64,000 bases of DNA from Pseudomonas tohonis (GCF_012767755.2 NZ_AP023189.1:5210001-5274000), one strand, 5' to 3'; shown: positions 39,133-49,645, counted from the stretch's first letter. Made by a program: numbers and translations. The notes: a model not told the origin generated them from the sequence alone.

Positions 39133-39214
39133 GCAGGTTGGCGCCGGGCCTGCGAGGCCCAACGCCGGGGGCCGAACATGGACGCGTTGGGCTTCGCGCC
39201 TGGGCCCAACCTGC
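39133..39214. repeat. Inverted pair of REP-like elements (REPIN-like)
   Basis: GCAGGTTGG (39133-39141) and CCAACCTGC (39206-39214) are perfectly complementary. Each is followed inward by a GGGCC/GGCCC palindrome. The pair lies between two opposed terminators. Confidence 0.65.
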
Positions 39215-39218
39215 AGAC

Positions 39219-39249
39219 AAAAAAAGCCCCGCATCGGCGGGGCTTTTCA
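39219..39249 (-). terminator. Terminator of gloA
   Basis: On the minus strand AAGCCCCGC-CGAT-GCGGGGCTT is followed by a run of T. Confidence 0.9.
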
Positions 39250-39261
39250 GGCTCTGGCGGC

Positions 39262-39654
39262 TCAGTCGTTGCGCGAGGGCGAGAGCAGTTCGATCTTGTA
39301 GCCGTCCGGGTCTTCGACGAAGGCCAGGATGCTGGTGCCGTGCTTCATCGGACCCGGCTCGCGGGTGATCTTGCCGCCACGGGCGCGGATGTCTTCGCAG
39401 GCCTTGTAGACATCGGCCACTTCCAGGGCGATATGGCCGTAGCCGGTGCCCAGCTCGTACGTGTCCACGCCCCAGTTGTAGGTCAGCTCGATGACGCTGT
39501 TCTCGGCTTCGTTGCCGTAGCCGACGAAGGCCAGGGTGAACTGGCCGTCCGGGTAGTCCTTGCGACGCAGCAGGGTCATGCCCAGGACTTCGGTGTAGAA
39601 GGCGATGGATTTGTCCATGTCGCCGACGCGCAGCATGGTATGCAGCAGTCTCAT
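39262..39654 (-). CDS. gloA: Lactoylglutathione lyase (glyoxalase I)
   Basis: The 130-residue enzyme has metal ligands at the family positions H5, E56, H74 and E122. It converts the hemithioacetal of methylglyoxal and glutathione to S-lactoylglutathione. Its short form matches the Ni/Co-dependent bacterial type. It lies just downstream of argG on the same strand, as in P. aeruginosa. Confidence 0.95.
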   Translation of the reverse strand: MRLLHTMLRVGDMDKSIAFYTEVLGMTLLRRKDYPDGQFTLAFVGYGNEAENSVIELTYNWGVDTYELGTGYGHIALEVADVYKACEDIRARGGKITREPGPMKHGTSILAFVEDPDGYKIELLSPSRND

Positions 39655-39744
39655 CAGGGATTCCTCTTCGTTGCCCGATCGGGGCTTATAAAAGCAGAAC
39701 CCCGGCTCGTGGCCGGGGTTCCGTTGGCACGGGCGCTCAGCTTA

Positions 39745-40962
39745 TCAGAACAGCTTGCGACCCTTGCCGGCGGCGATGCGCATGCGCAGGGCGTTGAGCT
39801 TGATGAAGCCCGCCGCGTCCGCCTGGTTGTAGGCGCCGCCGTCTTCCTCGAAGGTCGCGATGTTGGCGTCGAACAGCGAGTCGTCGGACTTGCGGCCAAC
39901 CACGATGACGTTGCCCTTGTAGAGCTTCAGGCGCACGACGCCGTTCACGTTGCTCTGGGAGGCGTCGATCATCTGCTGCAGCATCAGGCGCTCGGGGCTC
40001 CACCAGTAGCCGGTGTAGATCAGGCTGGCGTACTTGGGCATCAGCTCGTCTTTCAGGTGGGCCACTTCGCGGTCCAGGGTGATGGACTCGATGGCGCGGT
40101 GGGCGCGCAGCATGATGGTGCCGCCGGGGGTCTCGTAGCAGCCACGGGACTTCATGCCGACGTAGCGGTTCTCGACGATGTCGAGGCGGCCGATGCCGTT
40201 CTCGCCGCCGATGCGGTTCAGCTCGGTCAGCACCTGGGCCGGGGTCATGTCCTTGCCGTCGATGGCGACGATGTCACCGGCGCGGTAGGTGAGCTCGATG
40301 TAGGTGGGGGTGTCCGGCGCCGCTTCCGGCGACTTGGTCCACTTCCACATGTCCTCTTCGTGCTCGGTCCAGGTGTCTTCCAGCACGCCGCCTTCATAGG
40401 AGATGTGCAGCAGGTTGGCGTCCATGGAGTACGGGGACTTCTTCTTGCCATGGCGCTCGATCGGGATGGCGTGCTTCTCGGCATAGTCCATCAGCTTCTC
40501 GCGGGACAGCAGGTCCCACTCGCGCCAGGGGGCGATCACCTTCACGCCCGGCTTCAGCGCGTAGGCGCCCAGCTCGAAGCGGACCTGGTCGTTGCCCTTG
40601 CCGGTGGCGCCATGGGAGATGGCGTCGGCGCCGGTCTCGTTGGCGATCTCGATCAGGCGCTTGGCGATCAGCGGGCGGGCGATGGAGGTACCCAGCAGGT
40701 ACTCGCCTTCGTAGATGGTGTTGGCGCGGAACATCGGGAAGACGAAGTCGCGGACGAATTCTTCGCGCAGGTCGTCGATGTAGATTTCCTTGACGCCCAT
40801 GGCCTGGGCCTTGGCGCGGGCCGGTTCGACCTCTTCGCCCTGACCGAGGTCGGCGGTGAAGGTCACCACTTCGCAGTTATAGGTGTCTTGCAGCCACTTG
40901 AGGATTACCGAGGTGTCCAGGCCACCGGAATACGCCAGGACAACCTTCTTCACGTCCGCCAT
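39745..40962 (-). CDS. argG: Argininosuccinate synthase
   Basis: The 405-residue enzyme has the ATP-binding AYSGGLDTS at the N-terminus and [15 protein letters not shown]. It joins citrulline and aspartate in arginine synthesis. argF, the preceding step, lies 8 kb further on in this window. Confidence 0.96.
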   Translation of the reverse strand: MADVKKVVLAYSGGLDTSVILKWLQDTYNCEVVTFTADLGQGEEVEPARAKAQAMGVKEIYIDDLREEFVRDFVFPMFRANTIYEGEYLLGTSIARPLIAKRLIEIANETGADAISHGATGKGNDQVRFELGAYALKPGVKVIAPWREWDLLSREKLMDYAEKHAIPIERHGKKKSPYSMDANLLHISYEGGVLEDTWTEHEEDMWKWTKSPEAAPDTPTYIELTYRAGDIVAIDGKDMTPAQVLTELNRIGGENGIGRLDIVENRYVGMKSRGCYETPGGTIMLRAHRAIESITLDREVAHLKDELMPKYASLIYTGYWWSPERLMLQQMIDASQSNVNGVVRLKLYKGNVIVVGRKSDDSLFDANIATFEEDGGAYNQADAAGFIKLNALRMRIAAGKGRKLF

Positions 40963-41089
40963 GCCATCAACTCCACGGGGTTGTACGAAAAACCCGTGAT
41001 TCTACTGACCCTGGCGGCCAAATTACAGTGGCGCGACAGGCAATGACGACCAAGCGACAGATTCTTTCGTCCAATCGACCCGGGCAGGA

Positions 41090-42028
41090 TCAGGAAGCAG
41101 CGCCCTGGGTGGCCTTGTCGGCCTCGGGGATGATCGGTGCGGGAGCGGCTGCGGGGGCTTCGGCAGGAGGGGCCTCGGCCTCGCGGGACAGGCTGAGGGT
41201 GACGCGGCGGTTCTTCGCGCGGTTGGCTTCGTTGTTGTTGGGCACCAACGGGTAGCGCTCGCCGTGGAAGCGCATGACCATGTGCGACTCGGGAATGCCG
41301 TTGGCCTTGAAGTAGTCGTACACGGCCAGGGCGCGGCGGCGCGACAGGTCGCGGTTGGTCAGGCGGTTGCCGGCGTTGTCGGAATGGCCGTCGATTTCGA
41401 GGTGATTGACGCTGGGATCGGCCTTCAGGTAGTCGAGGATGATCTCCAGCCGGGCCCGCGCCATCTCGTCCAGCGCCGTGCCGCCGCCGGCGAAGCCGAC
41501 CTGGGCGTTCTTGATCTGGTCGAAGTTGACCGGCAGCAGCTTGGTCGTGCAGGCGAGGTAGTCGTTGTAGGCCTTGTTGAACTTCACCGGCAACAGGCGC
41601 ACCTCGATGGCATCGCCCCCCTGCAGGGTGCGGTGGCGCACCAGCGGGCTGCGCCCTTCCAGCAGGCCGGCGAGCAGGCGCCCGCCCTGGAGCTGGGAAC
41701 TGTTGAAGGGCACATCGCCATTGCCGACACTGACCGCGCCGAGGTTGATGTCGCCGCGTCCGGGCTGCCAGGGCGCGGCGGCGGCCAGCAGGGTGGCGGA
41801 GCCTGCGCCCAGCCAGCGCTCGCGGGCCTTGATGCGGAACGTCACCTGTTCTCCCGCGCGACGTACGAACTCGCCGCTGCCGAAATCGGTGATCGGTTGC
41901 GACAGGCGGCATTCGAACTTGTCCCCCTCGACCGTCCATTCGGCCTTCTCCAGGCGCGTCTGGAAGGTAATGGCCATGGCCGGAAGGCTGGCGAACAGGC
42001 TGAGCAGGGCGACATAGCGCTGGCGCAC
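41090..42028 (-). CDS. motY: Flagellar motor protein MotY
   Basis: The 312-residue protein has a signal peptide (MRQRYVALLSLFASLPAMA when read from GTG). An N-terminal MotY-specific domain is followed by an OmpA-like peptidoglycan-binding domain (LEIDGHSDNAGNRLTNRDLSRRRA). It forms the T-ring that helps stators assemble. No ATG fits; the GTG chosen has GGAG 9 bases upstream, and another GTG lies 15 bases earlier. A sigma-28 promoter upstream fits a flagellar gene, and the position between argG and pyrC matches P. aeruginosa motY. Confidence 0.87.
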   Translation of the reverse strand: MRQRYVALLSLFASLPAMAITFQTRLEKAEWTVEGDKFECRLSQPITDFGSGEFVRRAGEQVTFRIKARERWLGAGSATLLAAAAPWQPGRGDINLGAVSVGNGDVPFNSSQLQGGRLLAGLLEGRSPLVRHRTLQGGDAIEVRLLPVKFNKAYNDYLACTTKLLPVNFDQIKNAQVGFAGGGTALDEMARARLEIILDYLKADPSVNHLEIDGHSDNAGNRLTNRDLSRRRALAVYDYFKANGIPESHMVMRFHGERYPLVPNNNEANRAKNRRVTLSLSREAEAPPAEAPAAAPAPIIPEADKATQGAAS

Positions 42029-42068
42029 GGCGGCGGGCTCCACGGGGAAATTTCTGCACTCCCCAGGG

Positions 42069-42095
42069 CTATCGGTGGCGTCGGTTAAAACTTGA
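42069..42095 (-). promoter_or_regulatory. Sigma-28 (FliA) promoter of motY
   Basis: On the minus strand TCAAGTTT-N11-ACCGATAG matches the FliA consensus TAAAGTTT-N11-GCCGATAA at 13 of 16 positions. It ends 26-41 bases before the possible motY GTG starts. Confidence 0.65.
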
Positions 42096-42256
42096 GTGGA
42101 TTCGACGCACGCCCTCGTAGGAGAAGGCCAGCCATGGCGCCCTCCCCCGTCACATCGTGAAAAGCCGCCGACGCCCTGAAACACAAGCCCCGCGTGCCCC
42201 GAAAAAGCTTTTCCGGTAGCATGCACGACGAGTTTTGCCCGCCTGGAAGCCCCCCC

Positions 42257-43303
42257 ATGTCCGACCGTTTGACCTTGCTGCGCCCCGACGACTGGCACAT
42301 CCATCTGCGCGATGGTGCCGTGCTGTCCCACACAGTCGCCGATGCCGCGCGCACCTTTGGCCGCGCCATCATCATGCCCAACCTGGTGCCACCGGTGCGC
42401 AACGCCGAAGAGGCCGACGGCTATCGCCAGCGCATCCTCGCCGCACGCCCGGCCGGCAGCCGCTTCGAGCCGCTGATGGTGCTCTACCTCACCGATCGCA
42501 CCAGCCCCGAGGACATCCGTGCGGCCAAGGCTTCCGGCTTCGTGCATGCCGCCAAGCTCTACCCGGCCGGCGCGACCACCAACTCGGATTCGGGCGTGAC
42601 CCGCATCGACACGATCTTCCCGGCCCTGGAAGCCATGGCCGAAGTCGGCATGCTGCTGCTGGTGCACGGCGAGGTCACCCGCAGCGAAATCGACGTGTTC
42701 GACCGCGAGAAGGTCTTCATCGATGAGCACCTGCGTCGCGTGGTCGAGCGCTTCCCGACCCTGAAGGTGGTCTTCGAACACATCACCACCCGCGATGCCG
42801 TGCAGTTCGTGGAGTCGGCCTCGGCCAACGTCGGTGCCACCATCACCGCCCACCACCTGCTGTACAACCGCAACCACATGCTCGTCGGCGGCATCCGCCC
42901 GCACTTCTATTGCCTGCCGATCCTCAAGCGCAACGTGCACCAGGAAGCCCTGCTGGACGCGGCCACCGGTGGCGGCGAGCGCTTCTTCCTCGGCACCGAC
43001 TCGGCACCGCATGCCAAGCACGCGAAGGAAGCGGCCTGCGGTTGCGCCGGCTGCTACACCGCCTACGCCGCCATCGAGCTCTATGCCGAAGCCTTCGAAC
43101 AGCGCAACGCGCTGGACAAGCTGGAAGCCTTCGCCAGCAAGAACGGCCCGGACTTCTACGGCCTGCCGCGCAACACCGACACCATCACCCTGGTCCGTGA
43201 AGAATGGACCGCCCCTGCGAGCCTGCCGCTCGGCGAGCAGACCGTGATCCCGCTGCGCGCTGGCGAGACGCTGCGCTGGCGCCTGCTGGAGGACAACGCG
43301 TGA
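42257..43303 (+). CDS. pyrC: Dihydroorotase (PyrC)
   Basis: The 348-residue zinc enzyme has H14 and H16 in DWHIHLRDG and the carbamylated Lys segment [16 protein letters not shown]. It cyclises carbamoyl aspartate in pyrimidine synthesis. Translation of rnt begins inside its last codons. Confidence 0.95.
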   Translation: MSDRLTLLRPDDWHIHLRDGAVLSHTVADAARTFGRAIIMPNLVPPVRNAEEADGYRQRILAARPAGSRFEPLMVLYLTDRTSPEDIRAAKASGFVHAAKLYPAGATTNSDSGVTRIDTIFPALEAMAEVGMLLLVHGEVTRSEIDVFDREKVFIDEHLRRVVERFPTLKVVFEHITTRDAVQFVESASANVGATITAHHLLYNRNHMLVGGIRPHFYCLPILKRNVHQEALLDAATGGGERFFLGTDSAPHAKHAKEAACGCAGCYTAYAAIELYAEAFEQRNALDKLEAFASKNGPDFYGLPRNTDTITLVREEWTAPASLPLGEQTVIPLRAGETLRWRLLEDNA

Positions 43304-43974
43304 GCGAAGACCTGTACGACGAAGAACTCGACGGCAGCCTGCCGCAAGGTCCCCGCCACCCGATGGCCGCCCGCTTCCGCGGTTACCTGCCGGTGGTGGT
43401 GGATGTCGAGACCGGCGGCTTCAATGCGGCCACCGACGCCCTGCTGGAGATCGCGGCGACCACCATCGCCATGGACGAACAGGGGTTCCTCTACCCGGAT
43501 CACACCCACTTCTTCCGCGTCGAGCCCTTCGAGGGCGCCAACATCGAACAGGCGGCGCTGGAGTTCACCGGCATCAAGCTCGACCACCCGCTGCGCATGG
43601 CGGTTAGCGAGGAGCACGCGCTGAACGAAATCTTCCGGGGCCTGCGCAAGTCGATCAAGGCGAGCGGCTGCAAGCGTGCCATCCTCGTGGGGCACAACAG
43701 CAGCTTCGACCTGGGCTTCCTCAACGCGGCGGTGAACCGCACCGGGATCAAGCGCAACCCCTTCCACCCCTTCTCCAGCTTCGACACCGCGACCCTCGCG
43801 GGCCTCGCCTACGGCCAGACCGTACTGGCGAAAGCCTGCCAGGTGGCCGGCATCGAATTCGACGGCCGCGAAGCCCACTCCGCGCGCTACGACACCGAGA
43901 AGACCGCCGAGCTGTTCTGCGGCATCGTCAACCGCTGGAAGGAGATGGGCGGCTGGATGGAAGACGACGACTGA
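43300..43974 (+). CDS. rnt: Ribonuclease T
   Basis: The 224-residue DEDDh exonuclease has D35 and E37 in [10 protein letters not shown], the middle [10 protein letters not shown] and the late [16 protein letters not shown]. It trims 3' ends of tRNA and other stable RNAs. The start is GTG 43300, overlapping the pyrC stop, with GGAGGA just upstream. Confidence 0.93.
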   Translation: MSEDLYDEELDGSLPQGPRHPMAARFRGYLPVVVDVETGGFNAATDALLEIAATTIAMDEQGFLYPDHTHFFRVEPFEGANIEQAALEFTGIKLDHPLRMAVSEEHALNEIFRGLRKSIKASGCKRAILVGHNSSFDLGFLNAAVNRTGIKRNPFHPFSSFDTATLAGLAYGQTVLAKACQVAGIEFDGREAHSARYDTEKTAELFCGIVNRWKEMGGWMEDDD

Positions 43975-44005
43975 CGTCCCTGCTCCAACACCCTCTATAT
44001 AAGGA

Positions 44006-44030
44006 AGCCCGGCCGATGCCGGGTTTTCTT
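44006..44030 (+). terminator. Terminator of rnt
   Basis: AGCCCGGC-CGAT-GCCGGG is followed by TTTTCTTTT. Confidence 0.85.
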
Positions 44031-44147
44031 TTGCCTGGATTCGACCCCTCTCGACACCGAGCAGCAAGACGCTGCGTCCTCGTGCTATCGGCCTGGAACC
44101 GGCCGCCCCCTCGGAAGCGCTCTGGGACGGGGCCTGACGGACGGACT

Positions 44148-44176
44148 TTGACAATCATTCTCATTCTGATTAGTAT
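44148..44176 (+). promoter_or_regulatory. bfd promoter with Fur box in the spacer
   Basis: A perfect -35 TTGACA and -10 TAGTAT stand 17 bases apart. The spacer reads ATCATTCTCATTCTGAT, a good match to the Fur box (its complement contains AATGAGAATGAT). Repression by Fur-Fe is expected. Confidence 0.7.
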
Positions 44177-44216
44177 CGCTTTCCATCAAGCCCACAACCG
44201 AGCATTGAGCCCACCC

Positions 44217-44435
44217 ATGTACGTCTGTCTCTGCCAAGGTGTCACTGACGGCCACATTCGTGACGCGATCTATGAAGGCTGCTGCAGCTACCGCGAGGTC
44301 CGCGAGACCCTCGGCGTCGGCACCCAATGCGGCAAGTGCGCCTGCCTCGCCAAGCAGGTCGTGCGTGAAACCCTCTCGGACGTACGGAGCAGCCAGGCGT
44401 CCCTCGCCTACCCCGCGAGTTTCGTGCCTGCGTGA
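44217..44435 (+). CDS. bfd: Bacterioferritin-associated ferredoxin
   Basis: The 72-residue 2Fe-2S protein has its ligands at the characteristic positions C4, C6, C38 and C41. It binds bacterioferritin and reduces its heme so that stored iron is released. The BfrB gene follows, after a terminator, under its own promoter. The Fur box in the promoter means it is made when iron is short. Confidence 0.95.
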   Translation: MYVCLCQGVTDGHIRDAIYEGCCSYREVRETLGVGTQCGKCACLAKQVVRETLSDVRSSQASLAYPASFVPA

Positions 44436-44454
44436 GTTGAACAAGTTTTGAAGA

Positions 44455-44480
44455 ACCGGACCTGGCGTCCGGTTTTTTTA
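44455..44480 (+). terminator. Terminator of bfd
   Basis: AACCGGAC-CTGGC-GTCCGGTT is followed by a run of T. Confidence 0.88.
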
Positions 44481-44568
44481 TGCCTGCAATTCAAACAGTT
44501 AGCGCCAAGACGCGGAATCTAAACATTCTTATTCACATTCAAATTATCTTACATATCAATAACTTACG

Positions 44569-44596
44569 TTGACTTTGCCGGGCAACTGGATAAAAT
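44569..44596 (+). promoter_or_regulatory. Promoter of bfrB
   Basis: TTGACT and TAAAAT stand 16 bases apart, 38 bases before the start codon. An AT-rich run with repeated AAT hexamers on the minus strand lies just upstream at 44524-44548. Confidence 0.55.
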
Positions 44597-44633
44597 TCGA
44601 CCACTTACACCCATTTGCACGGCAGGACTCCAC

Positions 44634-45104
44634 ATGAAAGGCGACAAGAAAGTCATCCAGCATCTCAACAAGATCCTCGGCAACGAACTTGTGGCCATCA
44701 ACCAATATTTCCTGCACGCGCGCATGTACGAGGACTGGGGCCTGGAGAAACTCGGCAAGCACGAGTACCACGAGTCCATCGACGAGATGAAGCACGCCGA
44801 CAAGCTCATCAAGCGCATCCTCTTCCTGGAAGGCATTCCCAACCTGCAGGACCTGGGCAAGCTGATGATCGGCGAGAACACCAAGGAAATGCTCGCCAGC
44901 GACCTGAAGCTGGAGCTGAACGCCATCCCCGACCTGAAAGCCGCCATCGCCTACTGCGAGAGCGTCGGTGACTACGGCAGCCGCGAACTGCTGGAAGACA
45001 TCCTCGAGTCCGAGGAAGAGCACGTCGACTGGCTGGAGACCCAGCTGGGTCTGATCGAGAAGGTCGGCCTGGAGAACTACCTGCAGTCGCAGATGGACGA
45101 GTAA
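44634..45104 (+). CDS. bfrB: Bacterioferritin (BfrB)
   Basis: The 156-residue subunit of the 24-mer iron store has all six di-iron ferroxidase ligands: E18, E51, H54, E94, E127 and H130. The heme ligand M52 is also present. It oxidises and stores iron and releases it with Bfd, whose gene is next to it. Confidence 0.95.
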   Translation: MKGDKKVIQHLNKILGNELVAINQYFLHARMYEDWGLEKLGKHEYHESIDEMKHADKLIKRILFLEGIPNLQDLGKLMIGENTKEMLASDLKLELNAIPDLKAAIAYCESVGDYGSRELLEDILESEEEHVDWLETQLGLIEKVGLENYLQSQMDE

Positions 45105-45116
45105 GACGTCCGGACA

Positions 45117-45150
45117 TGAAAAAGCCCCGCATCGGCGGGGCTTTTCTTTT
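45117..45150. terminator. Shared terminator of bfrB and grxD
   Basis: AAAAAGCCCCGC-ATCG-GCGGGGCTTTTC lies between two converging genes and works on both strands. Confidence 0.9.
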
Positions 45151-45161
45151 GCAGCGAGGAA

Positions 45162-45491
45162 TCAGGCGCTGGCTTTCTTGCTCACCGCGTCCTTGATCAG
45201 CTGCTGCAGCTCACCCTTCTCGAACATCTCGGCGAGGATGTCGCTGCCGCCGACCAGTTCGCCATTCACCCACAGCTGGGGGAAGGTCGGCCAGTTGGCG
45301 TAGGTGGGCAGGTTGGCGCGGATTTCCGGGTTCTGCAGGATGTCGACGTAGGCGAATTTCTCGCCACAGCCCATGACGACCTGAGCGGCACGTGCCGAGA
45401 AGCCGCACTGGGGCGCATTCGGCGAGCCTTTCATGTACAGCAGTACGGTGTTGTTGGCGATCTGCTCTTTGATGGTTTCGATGATATCCAT
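45162..45491 (-). CDS. grxD: Monothiol glutaredoxin GrxD
   Basis: The 109-residue protein has the active-site CGFS with C29, the KGSPNAPQ before it and WPTFPQLWVNGELVGGSDI. Such proteins hold and transfer 2Fe-2S clusters. GAGG lies 5 bases before the ATG; a longer in-frame start has no ribosome site. It stands among iron genes, which fits its role. Confidence 0.94.
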   Translation of the reverse strand: MDIIETIKEQIANNTVLLYMKGSPNAPQCGFSARAAQVVMGCGEKFAYVDILQNPEIRANLPTYANWPTFPQLWVNGELVGGSDILAEMFEKGELQQLIKDAVSKKASA

Positions 45492-45586
45492 GGCTACCTC
45501 GGCTGAACGTTCCGACTCGTCGGTCGGCAGGATGGCGGCATTGTAACGGAAGTCCGAGCTCAACGCTCGGACTTGCCCCGCGACAT

Positions 45587-47695
45587 TCAGGCCGCCACCA
45601 CCTCCACCGGCACGCCATTGAGCGCGGCGTTGCCGGAGACCACATCCAGATACCGCTCGTCGGTCAGGTCGTTGGCACTGGCCCCCGGCTGCTCGCTGGC
45701 GATGCCCATCATCACGCCCGGGCGCGCATGTCCCCAGCCGTGGGGCAGGCTGACGACGCCAGCCATCATCTCCTCGCTGGCCGCCACCTCGACCTCGATC
45801 ATCCCGACCCGCGACCGCACCTTCACCCGCTGACCATCGACCAGCCCACGACGCTCCAGGTCGCCCGGGTTCATCAGCAACTGGTGACGCGGCTTGCCCT
45901 TCACCAGCCGGTGGTAGTTGTGCATCCAGGAATTGTTGCTGCGTACGTGACGCCGGCCGATCAGCACCAGCCCGCCTTCCTCGGGCGCGGCCTGCGTGGC
46001 GAAGCGGGCCAGGTCGTCGAGGAAGATCGAGGGGGCTGCGACCACGCGCTTGTCGGTCGTTTTCAGGCGACCCGCCAGGTTGGGCTTGAGCGCGCCCAGG
46101 TCCAGTCCGTGGGGGAACTCGCCCAGGCGCTGCACGGACAGCTTGTGCTCGGAACGATCGCCATAGGGGCCGAAGCGCAGGCCCATGTCGATCATCTGCC
46201 TGGGCTCCAGGGTCGGCTTCAGCTCCACGCCGGTACGCGCCGCGAACGCCTTGGCCAGTCCGACGAAGATCTCCCAGTCATGCAATGCACCCTGCGGCTT
46301 GGCCAGCACCGGCTCGTTGAAGCGGGTGACGTTACGCACGGCGAAGAGGTTGAAGGTGGTGTCGTAGTGATCATGTTCCAGCGGCGCGGTGGGCGGCAGG
46401 ATCAGGTCGGCGTAGCGCGTCGTCTCGTTGATGTAGAGGTCGATGCTGAGCATGAACTCCAGCCCGTCGAGGGCCTGTTCGAGGCGTCGCCCGTTGGGGG
46501 TGGACAGCACCGGATTGCCGGCGACCGTCACCAACGCGCGGACCTGTCCCTCGCCCGGGGTCAGCATCTCCTCGGCCAGGGCCGAGACGGGCAGCTCGCC
46601 ACCGTACTCCGGCAGCCCGGAGACGCGACTCTGCCAACGGTTGAAATGACCGCCCGAAGTGGTTGCGACCAGGTCCACGGCCGGCTCCGTGCAGAGCACG
46701 CCGCCGACGCTGTCGACGTTGCCGGTGACCAGGTTGATCACCTGGATCAGCCACTGGCAAAGGCTGCCGAAGGCCTGGGTGGAAACCCCCATGCGCCCGT
46801 AGCAGACGGCGCTCCCGGCAGCGGCGAAGTCACGCGCCAGCTGGCGGATGGCGGCGGGATCGATGCCGCAACGCGGGCCCATGGCCTCGGCGGTGAACGC
46901 GGCGATGGCACGGCGAACCTCGTCCAGCCCGTCGACCGCCAGGTGCGTCGGACGGCCAAGCCCCTCTTCGAACAGGGTGTTGAGCAATGCCAGCAGCAGC
47001 GCTGCATCCTGCCCCGGCCGCACGAACAGGTGCTGGTCGGCGATGGCGGCCGTCTCGCTGCGACGCGGGTCCACCACCACCAGGCGGCCGCCGCGCGCCT
47101 TGATGGCCTTCAGGCGCTTCTCCACGTCGGGCACGGTCATGATGCTGCCGTTGGACGCCAGCGGGTTGCCGCCGAGGATCAGCATGAAATCGGTGTGGTC
47201 GATGTCGGGGATGGGGATCAGCAGGCCGTGGCCGTACATCTGCTGGCTCACCAGGTGGTGGGGCAACTGGTCCACGGAGGTGGCGGAGAAGCGGCTGCGG
47301 GTCTTCAGCAGGCCCAGGAAGTAGTTGCTATGGGTCATCAACCCATAGTTGTGCACGCTCGGGTTGCCCTGGTACACGGCCACTGCGTTATTGCCGTGGC
47401 GCGCCTGGATGTCGGCCATGCGCTCCGCCACCAGTGCGAACGCCTCGTCCCAGCCGATGGGTTGCCACTCGCTGCCGGCGCGGCGCATGGGCTGGCGAAG
47501 GCGGTCGGGGTCGTTCTGGATGTCCTGAAGGGCCACGGCCTTGGGACAGATGTGGCCACGGCTGAAACTGTCCTGGGCATCCCCCTTGATGGACAGGATG
47601 TGCCGGGAGCCATCTTCCCGATCCTCGGTTTCGATGGTCAGCCCGCAGATGGCTTCGCAGAGATGGCATGCACGGTGGTGGACGGACTTGGTCAT
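45587..47695 (-). CDS. Molybdopterin oxidoreductase (bis-MGD, one 4Fe-4S)
   Basis: The 702-residue cytoplasmic molybdoenzyme has an N-terminal 4Fe-4S motif (ACHLCEAICGL with the last Cys in HICPKA). The molybdopterin domain includes LILGGNPLASNGS and VVVDPRRSETAAIADQH, and a C-terminal dinucleotide-binding barrel (NDLTDERYLDVVSGNAALNGV) follows. No Tat signal is present. There is no obvious Cys or Sec at the molybdenum-ligand position, where a Ser-rich stretch (RFSATSVDQ) is seen. The substrate is unknown; formate, nitrate or another oxyanion cannot be told apart. It stands alone, with no electron-transfer subunit beside it. Confidence 0.82.
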   Translation of the reverse strand: MTKSVHHRACHLCEAICGLTIETEDREDGSRHILSIKGDAQDSFSRGHICPKAVALQDIQNDPDRLRQPMRRAGSEWQPIGWDEAFALVAERMADIQARHGNNAVAVYQGNPSVHNYGLMTHSNYFLGLLKTRSRFSATSVDQLPHHLVSQQMYGHGLLIPIPDIDHTDFMLILGGNPLASNGSIMTVPDVEKRLKAIKARGGRLVVVDPRRSETAAIADQHLFVRPGQDAALLLALLNTLFEEGLGRPTHLAVDGLDEVRRAIAAFTAEAMGPRCGIDPAAIRQLARDFAAAGSAVCYGRMGVSTQAFGSLCQWLIQVINLVTGNVDSVGGVLCTEPAVDLVATTSGGHFNRWQSRVSGLPEYGGELPVSALAEEMLTPGEGQVRALVTVAGNPVLSTPNGRRLEQALDGLEFMLSIDLYINETTRYADLILPPTAPLEHDHYDTTFNLFAVRNVTRFNEPVLAKPQGALHDWEIFVGLAKAFAARTGVELKPTLEPRQMIDMGLRFGPYGDRSEHKLSVQRLGEFPHGLDLGALKPNLAGRLKTTDKRVVAAPSIFLDDLARFATQAAPEEGGLVLIGRRHVRSNNSWMHNYHRLVKGKPRHQLLMNPGDLERRGLVDGQRVKVRSRVGMIEVEVAASEEMMAGVVSLPHGWGHARPGVMMGIASEQPGASANDLTDERYLDVVSGNAALNGVPVEVVAA

Positions 47696-47793
47696 GGCCT
47701 TGCCTCATGTTCTTGTGTCGAGACGACCGGTCGGGTCGCAAGAGCAGAACTATGGAAGCAGATCGATCGGTCGGCCAGTAGATTCAACGATAT

Positions 47794-47822
47794 GAATCGG
47801 CAGGCATCAGGCCTGCCGATTC
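47794..47822 (-). terminator. Perfect 12-bp hairpin after the lipoprotein gene
   Basis: GAATCGGCAGGC and GCCTGCCGATTC are fully complementary with a 5-base loop. It stands just past the stop of the leftward lipoprotein gene. There is no T tract. Confidence 0.5.
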
Positions 47823-47832
47823 GCTTCGCGGG

Positions 47833-48270
47833 TCAGCGGATGGACTGGATGGTGCCCTTGTTGCCGGTCACCTTGGCGCTCACTTTCTTGAAGACGAAAT
47901 AGTCCTGGATGGTGAGCTCGTAGCGCGGCGCCACGATCAGGTCGGCACCGGAGGATTTGACGGCCTTGAACGCGGCAGCGGATTTCACCGCCGAGATGGG
48001 ATCGGGCCCGAAAGGCAGGCTGCCACCGGCATCACCGCCGTAGACCACGCCATCGGCGAACTGGGAGTCGCCGCCGAATTGCAGGAAGTGGAACAGGATG
48101 TTCACTTCGGACTGCCCGCTGATCGGCTCGCCTACCGCCACATCGGCCTTCAGGCCGGTCTTTACGTTGCCGTTGAGCGGTGAGCTCGGCTGGCTGACGT
48201 TGTAGCTGCTGCAACCGGTCATACCGGCGATAGCGACGACCAGGGCGGCAGGTACGAGGAACTTCTTCAT
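47833..48270 (-). CDS. Putative lipoprotein of unknown function
   Basis: The 145-residue protein has a clear lipoprotein signal (VVAIAGMTGC). The mature part is Gly-rich and ends with KSSGADLIVAPRYELTIQDYF and a basic tail. GGAGAT lies just before the ATG. I do not recognise the family. Confidence 0.75.
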   Translation of the reverse strand: MKKFLVPAALVVAIAGMTGCSSYNVSQPSSPLNGNVKTGLKADVAVGEPISGQSEVNILFHFLQFGGDSQFADGVVYGGDAGGSLPFGPDPISAVKSAAAFKAVKSSGADLIVAPRYELTIQDYFVFKKVSAKVTGNKGTIQSIR

Positions 48271-48727
48271 TGGTATCTCCATGATCAGAACATGCTGGCC
48301 GGGCCCAGCATCCATAAGCGGGCCCCGCCCTCGAAACCGAGTGATTTCGAGGCGGCACAAGCTAGCAACGCGCCCTGTGTCGCATAAGTTCATGCAGGCT
48401 GATTTGTCCCTTGGAAATTTCCCAAACCCCGCCTTTTCGCCGAATTTCCTTGCATTCGGTCAATGCGTCCGCACCATCCGGCAGCACGCCCTGCCGATCG
48501 GTCGGGATGATCTGCGCCACAACCTCGAACCAGACGTCGAGGAACACGCACGCACATCTCTGGCACGGGCCCCTCGAGGCACTGGTTGGCAGAGTGCGAC
48601 AATTCCTTATAAGATCGCGCCTCCCCCTATTCCGTCGCCCCGTGCGGCTTAGCCCGCCGGTCCCGCCTGCTTTTCCCTGAAAAAACCGACCAGGACCCGC
48701 GGCCAGAGGCAAAAAAGGTAGTCAGCA
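48271..48727. other. Long intergenic region upstream of argF
   Basis: This 457-base gap lies between the divergent lipoprotein and argF genes. The argF promoter and an ArgR-type half-site lie at 48586-48613. No convincing coding frame was seen in the rest. Confidence 0.5.
48586..48613 (+). promoter_or_regulatory. argF promoter overlapped by ArgR-type half-site
   Basis: TTGGCA and TATAAG are 16 bases apart. On the minus strand the same bases read TGTCGC-N8-AA (48586-48601), the half-site I recall for the Pseudomonas arginine regulator ArgR. Binding would cover the -35 element, which fits repression by arginine. Confidence 0.5.
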
Positions 48728-49641
<914 letters not shown>

Positions 49642-49645
<4 letters not shown>

